Made by a program: the position numbers and the translations under genes. Shown in pieces: positions 60,372-64,000 of a stretch of 64,000 bases of DNA. How positions within the stretch are numbered: position 1 is the stretch's first letter; each line of letters starts with the position of its first letter. Origin of the DNA: SMBSF63 sp034003545 (lineage in GTDB: Bacteria; Chloroflexota; Anaerolineae; Anaerolineales; Anaerolineaceae); contig CAYURM010000011.1 in assembly GCA_964447155.1 (NCBI GenBank), positions 22,828 through 86,827 of the forward strand, read 5' to 3'. The notes beneath the pieces are model-generated. The model was not told where the DNA came from. It saw nothing but the letters and a program-made list of their open reading frames with translations, and searched no databases.

Positions 60372-61133
60372 TTAGCGTTGTACTTCTTCAACTTCCTCAT
60401 ACCAGCGTTTGCGTTTTCCGATTTTGGCGCGCAGTTTCCAGGCGGTGGTTTTGGGGGCGGCGTCTATGAAGGTTTCCAGTTGTTGGAAACGTCCGGTCAG
60501 GGTTTGCAATTGTGCATCGCTCAGGTTGACCTCGCCTTTGGTCAGGAAGGTGCGCAGCTTTTCGAGAGTCAACTGCAGGGTGGTATACAGCCCCCAGTCT
60601 TTGGCGCACAGGGCGGCGATCACTTCCTGATTGATGGTTTCGTCATCACTGATGCCTACCGGGTGGTCCAGGAACAGGGCCAGCAGGTCAAGCACGTCCT
60701 TGCGGTTCAGCTCAACGATCTGGGCTTTGGTCAGCATCAATTCGGCCAGAGGGATGGTCGGCGATTCAATGGGAAGACGGGGAGCCAGGGGCAGCTTGTG
60801 GCACATTTCAAACGCACCGACAAAGATGTCAATCTGGCGGCCATGCTGATCATCAAAATATAACTGCCGCCGGGCGCCATTGAGGGTGTTGAAGCGTTTG
60901 TCCGGGCTATAGCCCATGCCGGTCAGGAAGGAGGGCAGTTTTTGCCCCCCCTTTGCGTCGGTGATAAAGTCCAGATCGGGATAGCTGCGCTGCAATTCAC
61001 GGTGATTGGCGCTGGGGCTGTGCAGTTGCACTGCCAGCCCGCCGAGCAGACGCAGCAGGATACCCTCGCTCTCGGCCTGGTCGACGATGCGGGTCAGTTC
61101 ATCTTGCAGGGAGTCCAGCGGCAGGCTGCTCAT
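60372..61133 (-). CDS. Nucleotidyltransferase-fold protein
   Basis: The 253-residue protein has the minimal nucleotidyltransferase pattern: LLGGLAVQLHS (about 28-38), an acidic pair in YPDLDFITD (Asp53, Asp55) and a third acid in RQIDIFVG. A helical C-terminus with a basic end follows. Such proteins occur as AbiEii-like toxins or as tRNA or antibiotic nucleotidyltransferases; the partner or substrate is unknown. Its ATG overlaps the APC permease stop (four bases), so it is cotranslated with the transporter. Confidence 0.78.
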   Translation of the reverse strand: MSSLPLDSLQDELTRIVDQAESEGILLRLLGGLAVQLHSPSANHRELQRSYPDLDFITDAKGGQKLPSFLTGMGYSPDKRFNTLNGARRQLYFDDQHGRQIDIFVGAFEMCHKLPLAPRLPIESPTIPLAELMLTKAQIVELNRKDVLDLLALFLDHPVGISDDETINQEVIAALCAKDWGLYTTLQLTLEKLRTFLTKGEVNLSDAQLQTLTGRFQQLETFIDAAPKTTAWKLRAKIGKRKRWYEEVEEVQR

Positions 61134-62779
61134 TCGATCGGAATCTCCTGGTAAACCTGGTCGATGTTGATCCCGCTGCGTTTGCGGTAGAACTTGAAGC
61201 CGAAATAAATGGCCGCTGCCAGACCATACATGACCAGCAGGAAGATGATTGAGCTGGTGTTGGCGAGGCCGATGCCGTAGAGCTGCAGCGGGTCAATCAG
61301 CCAGGCATACAGCAGGAAGATGAGGAAGGCGGCGAAAATGACACCGCCCACAGTGATCAGGGGAATGCCAAAGACCTTGTATTTGGCGATGGGGGAGGCA
61401 TTGTACAGTTCAGGTTTGCGGTAGGGCAGGATGATGGCGGCAATGGTGGTGCCGAGATAGGTCACGGCGATCACGAGGGTTGAGTTGAGGGTCAATGATT
61501 GGAAGCTGAATACGTTCCAGGCGAACAGGGCCGAGACGATGATCGACGGGACGACCATCAGCAGCAGGGCAACCACTGGGGTATGGGTTTTTTCATCCAC
61601 TTCAGCCACCTTTTCGGGCAGCAGCCGGTCAAAGGCGGCGGCGAAGATGATGCGGGTCGAGCTGAGGAAGACGGTCCCCGACCAGCCGAACCACCAGAAG
61701 CTGATCAGCAGCACCACGAGGATCTTGAGAAAACGTCCGGGCAGCATCATTGAGGCCAGCAGGATCGGGTTGGGCCAGATGGGCAGAGGCGGCACCTGAT
61801 CGGTGTAGCCCCAGGCATAGTTCCACCAGGCGGCATTGGCATTCATGTAAAAATCCCAGGTGAAGGTTTTCTGCACGAGGAAGAAGAAGACCACCCCCAG
61901 TGCGGTGGTGATGATCAAGGCCCAGGCCATGCCGGAGAAATTACGTTTGAAATCGGTGGCGCCACGGATCTCACCATACAGGGCGGTACCCCAGTTGGGC
62001 CACAGGTTGAAGAAGACCATGAAAGGCATCGCCATCAGGATAGCGCCCAGCCCGCCGCCCACCATCGGGGCAGCGGCGCCGGCTTCCTGTCCGGCGGCCA
62101 TCGTGGCGGTGTATACATTTTCTGCGGTGCCAAACAGGCCGGGCATCTCCTGATTCAGGCTCATCTGGAAGGCTTCCGGGCTGCCAAAAAGCAGCAGGCC
62201 AAAGAAGATTGCCAGACCGGCCAGGCCAAGCCAGAAGCAGTACTTCTGGATGCGGGCATACCATTTCATCCCGATGGCGATATAGAAAGCCACAAACCCG
62301 CACACCACCAGTGAGGTAAGGAACAGGCCCAGCGGGTTCTGACCAAACCACAGAGCCAGGTCTTTTGCGCCCAGCAAGCCAAAGATGGGGGTCAGGAAGA
62401 GATGGCGGAACATGTCGCTGTACAGCGGCACCCACAGCCAGAGGATGAACCACCAGCCGGTGATCGCCAGTACAAAGCCGATGCCGCCGCCGAGGATGCG
62501 GCTTTGCCAGACATAATCGCCGCCGGAGCGCGGCATGACGGCGATCAGGGCGGCGTAGACCAGCACTTCAAACAGAATGAACGCCGAGCTGATCAAGAGG
62601 GTGGGTAATAACCCGCCTTCCAGAAAATACATCTGGCTGAAGATATACAGGCCGAGGGTGACCAGATTGATCGAAAAGGCAGCGTAGACGAAGGCGTCAA
62701 ATACGGACCAGGAACGTACCAGGCCGGTTGCCTTGCGAACAAACAAGTCTCCGGTTGTGTCGCGTGATGAGGAAGCCAT
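61130..62779 (-). CDS. APC-family amino acid/polyamine permease
   Basis: The 549-residue protein has about twelve membrane helices and the amino acid-polyamine-organocation pattern, with AVMPRSGGDYVWQSRILGGGIGF (TM2-3 motif) and a long C-terminal pair of helices ending ...FKFYRKRSGINID. It is longer than usual owing to an extracellular insertion around 205-260. It imports amino acids or amines by proton or exchange coupling; substrate unknown. It is first in a two-gene unit with the nucleotidyltransferase-like gene. Confidence 0.9.
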   Translation of the reverse strand: MASSSRDTTGDLFVRKATGLVRSWSVFDAFVYAAFSINLVTLGLYIFSQMYFLEGGLLPTLLISSAFILFEVLVYAALIAVMPRSGGDYVWQSRILGGGIGFVLAITGWWFILWLWVPLYSDMFRHLFLTPIFGLLGAKDLALWFGQNPLGLFLTSLVVCGFVAFYIAIGMKWYARIQKYCFWLGLAGLAIFFGLLLFGSPEAFQMSLNQEMPGLFGTAENVYTATMAAGQEAGAAAPMVGGGLGAILMAMPFMVFFNLWPNWGTALYGEIRGATDFKRNFSGMAWALIITTALGVVFFFLVQKTFTWDFYMNANAAWWNYAWGYTDQVPPLPIWPNPILLASMMLPGRFLKILVVLLISFWWFGWSGTVFLSSTRIIFAAAFDRLLPEKVAEVDEKTHTPVVALLLMVVPSIIVSALFAWNVFSFQSLTLNSTLVIAVTYLGTTIAAIILPYRKPELYNASPIAKYKVFGIPLITVGGVIFAAFLIFLLYAWLIDPLQLYGIGLANTSSIIFLLVMYGLAAAIYFGFKFYRKRSGINIDQVYQEIPIE

Positions 62780-62827
62780 GATTACTCTCTCCTAATAATG
62801 AATGAATGCAGAATCAAAAATACCGGA

Positions 62828-63769
62828 CTAGCCGGTGGTAAGCATGTGGGTTTTGATTTTGTTACGGCCCAGGTTGATGACTGCGCCGCACAGGGCGCCC
62901 TGTTCGTACATGCTGCCAGGGTTGATGCACAGGGTACGTCCGATGCGGGCGGTGCCTTTGCTTTCGTGGATGTGCCCAAACAGGCCAAGCAGGGGCTGGG
63001 CTTCTTCGATGGCTGCCCGCACGGCAGTGCTGCCCACCGGTACCAGTGAGTTGCCGGCAAAGCGCGGGCGCAGGTCGGCTGTCATTTCAGGGGCTTGATC
63101 CAGCGAGGAATTGAATGGCGGTACGTGAAAATTGAAGATGCTCTGACGGGGGTTTTTGATTTGGGCAACCAGACTGGCATAACGCTGCTGAAGCTGCTCT
63201 TCCGTGGCCTCGCGGTAGGTGTGCCAGGGGGTCTGGTTGCTCCAGCCGGAGGAGATCATTTCATGGTGGTCATCCAGGGGGATGCACTCGCCGTCGGCAA
63301 GATGGACGTGTTTGGAAGTGCGCACGAGATCGTCCAGGTCAAAAGCATCGTCATTGCCGAGGGTCACCAGACAGCGGATGCCGCTGTCCGCCAGCTTTTC
63401 GTCGGCATACGCCAGCCACTGCTCGAGGGTCTTTCTGACCTCGGCGCTAAACAGGGCGTCCAGTTTTTCGGGTTGGGCTTTCAGTTCGTTAATTTCATCG
63501 GGGGTGGTACGGTAGGGATAATAGCCGCGGCTCTGGATGCGTTTTTCCATGTCCTGCACGGCATCCTCACCATCCAGCAGGGTTTCCTGTTCCAGCAGCA
63601 CGGCGCGGTACGAATCACCGCCCAGGTGAATGATCGGCACAATCGCTTTGCCGGTGATGTCGCCCCCCAGGACGATCACATCGGCGTTATAGAATTTGCC
63701 GGAGTGGATGAATTTTTTCCAGCAAACGTGGGAACCATGAATGTCGGTGGCGAAAAAAATAGTTGTCAT
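62828..63769 (-). CDS. Metallophosphoesterase
   Basis: The 313-residue calcineurin-fold protein has the metal ligands in FFATDIHGSH, VLGGDITG, LGNDD, FHVPP and FGHIHESKG, with INPGSMYEQG closing the site. It hydrolyses a phosphodiester or phosphomonoester; the substrate is unknown. Length and motif order match Icc/CpdA-like and tRNA-repair-type families. It is upstream of the APC permease with 48 bases between them. 63770-64000 shows no gene that I can support. Confidence 0.92.
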   Translation of the reverse strand: MTTIFFATDIHGSHVCWKKFIHSGKFYNADVIVLGGDITGKAIVPIIHLGGDSYRAVLLEQETLLDGEDAVQDMEKRIQSRGYYPYRTTPDEINELKAQPEKLDALFSAEVRKTLEQWLAYADEKLADSGIRCLVTLGNDDAFDLDDLVRTSKHVHLADGECIPLDDHHEMISSGWSNQTPWHTYREATEEQLQQRYASLVAQIKNPRQSIFNFHVPPFNSSLDQAPEMTADLRPRFAGNSLVPVGSTAVRAAIEEAQPLLGLFGHIHESKGTARIGRTLCINPGSMYEQGALCGAVINLGRNKIKTHMLTTG

Positions 63770-64000
63770 GAGTTTTTGATTGCTTCCATTATTGAAATGC
63801 CATTCACTGCTTCAGAAGCGGAGCGGATGGTAAACAAAAATTTTACCATACCCCTTACAGGGATGTAGCACAGGTTTTGAAGGTTCTCTGGGAATCGCCG
63901 TGAAAAGTTGTTATTCTACGCCAGATATGGGGATAAACGCTGTCTTCAACCCGTGTCTGGTGCGATTCTGCTCGGCGGCGCGGAAAATCACGGCGATTCC

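Overview
This 64-kb window looks like a chromosomal contig of a Chloroflexota bacterium, most likely of the Anaerolineae. That is an inference from gene content (Elp3-type radical SAM, primary sigma factor with region 1.1, TadE/TadG-like surface proteins with Thr-Pro stalks, many carbohydrate genes) and from dense families of short dispersed palindromes. A run of exactly 100 N at 21490-21589 shows that it is a draft or metagenome assembly.

Layout. 1-8.2 kb: the end of an RmuC-like gene, an OsmC redox protein behind a consensus promoter with palindromes, a LuxR-type regulator behind a tiny leader peptide, a methyltransferase, Elp3, a diguanylate cyclase, a GH1 beta-glucosidase and a CPBP membrane protease. 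8.3-14.1 kb: three minus-strand genes for TadE/TadG-like surface proteins, one with a vWA domain and one with a PA14 domain and a Thr-Pro stalk. 14.3-25.9 kb: a plus-strand tailed-phage-like module holding a large terminase, a portal, an M23 peptidase, a protease-capsid fusion with an internal in-frame start, a holin-like duplicated membrane protein, connector-like proteins and a tail fibre-like protein. It has no recognisable integrase, repressor, tape measure or tail tube. 25.9-26.6 kb: a VapBC-like toxin-antitoxin pair at its right edge.

26.6-42.1 kb is mostly housekeeping: a CBM48 protein, RdgB, YceD, the primary sigma factor, a hydrolase with a cation efflux protein, a transglutaminase, ferritin, RlmB, CysS, a YacL-like PIN-TRAM protein and a large PAS/GAF/HD-GYP c-di-GMP phosphodiesterase. 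42.2-53 kb holds PspC, an ASCH protein, an SLC13 transporter, a DUF2871 protein, a lipoprotein, a phosphomannose isomerase fused to a degenerate kinase domain, an aldo/keto reductase and a helicase-HAD-XRE operon. 53.1-60.3 kb is a coherent sugar locus: a ROK regulator, an ABC importer without its ATPase, GH66 and GH15 enzymes without signal peptides. These predict import and cytoplasmic breakdown of isomalto-oligosaccharides. The last 3.6 kb encodes a nucleotidyltransferase-like protein overlapping an APC permease, and a metallophosphoesterase.

The most unusual signals are the reduced phage module with its nested capsid start and a cluster of DnaA-box-like sites just upstream of the capsid gene, the pseudokinase-ManA fusion, a Shine-Dalgarno sequence held in a hairpin loop at the PspC start, and an 87-89-bp palindromic element present in three full copies.
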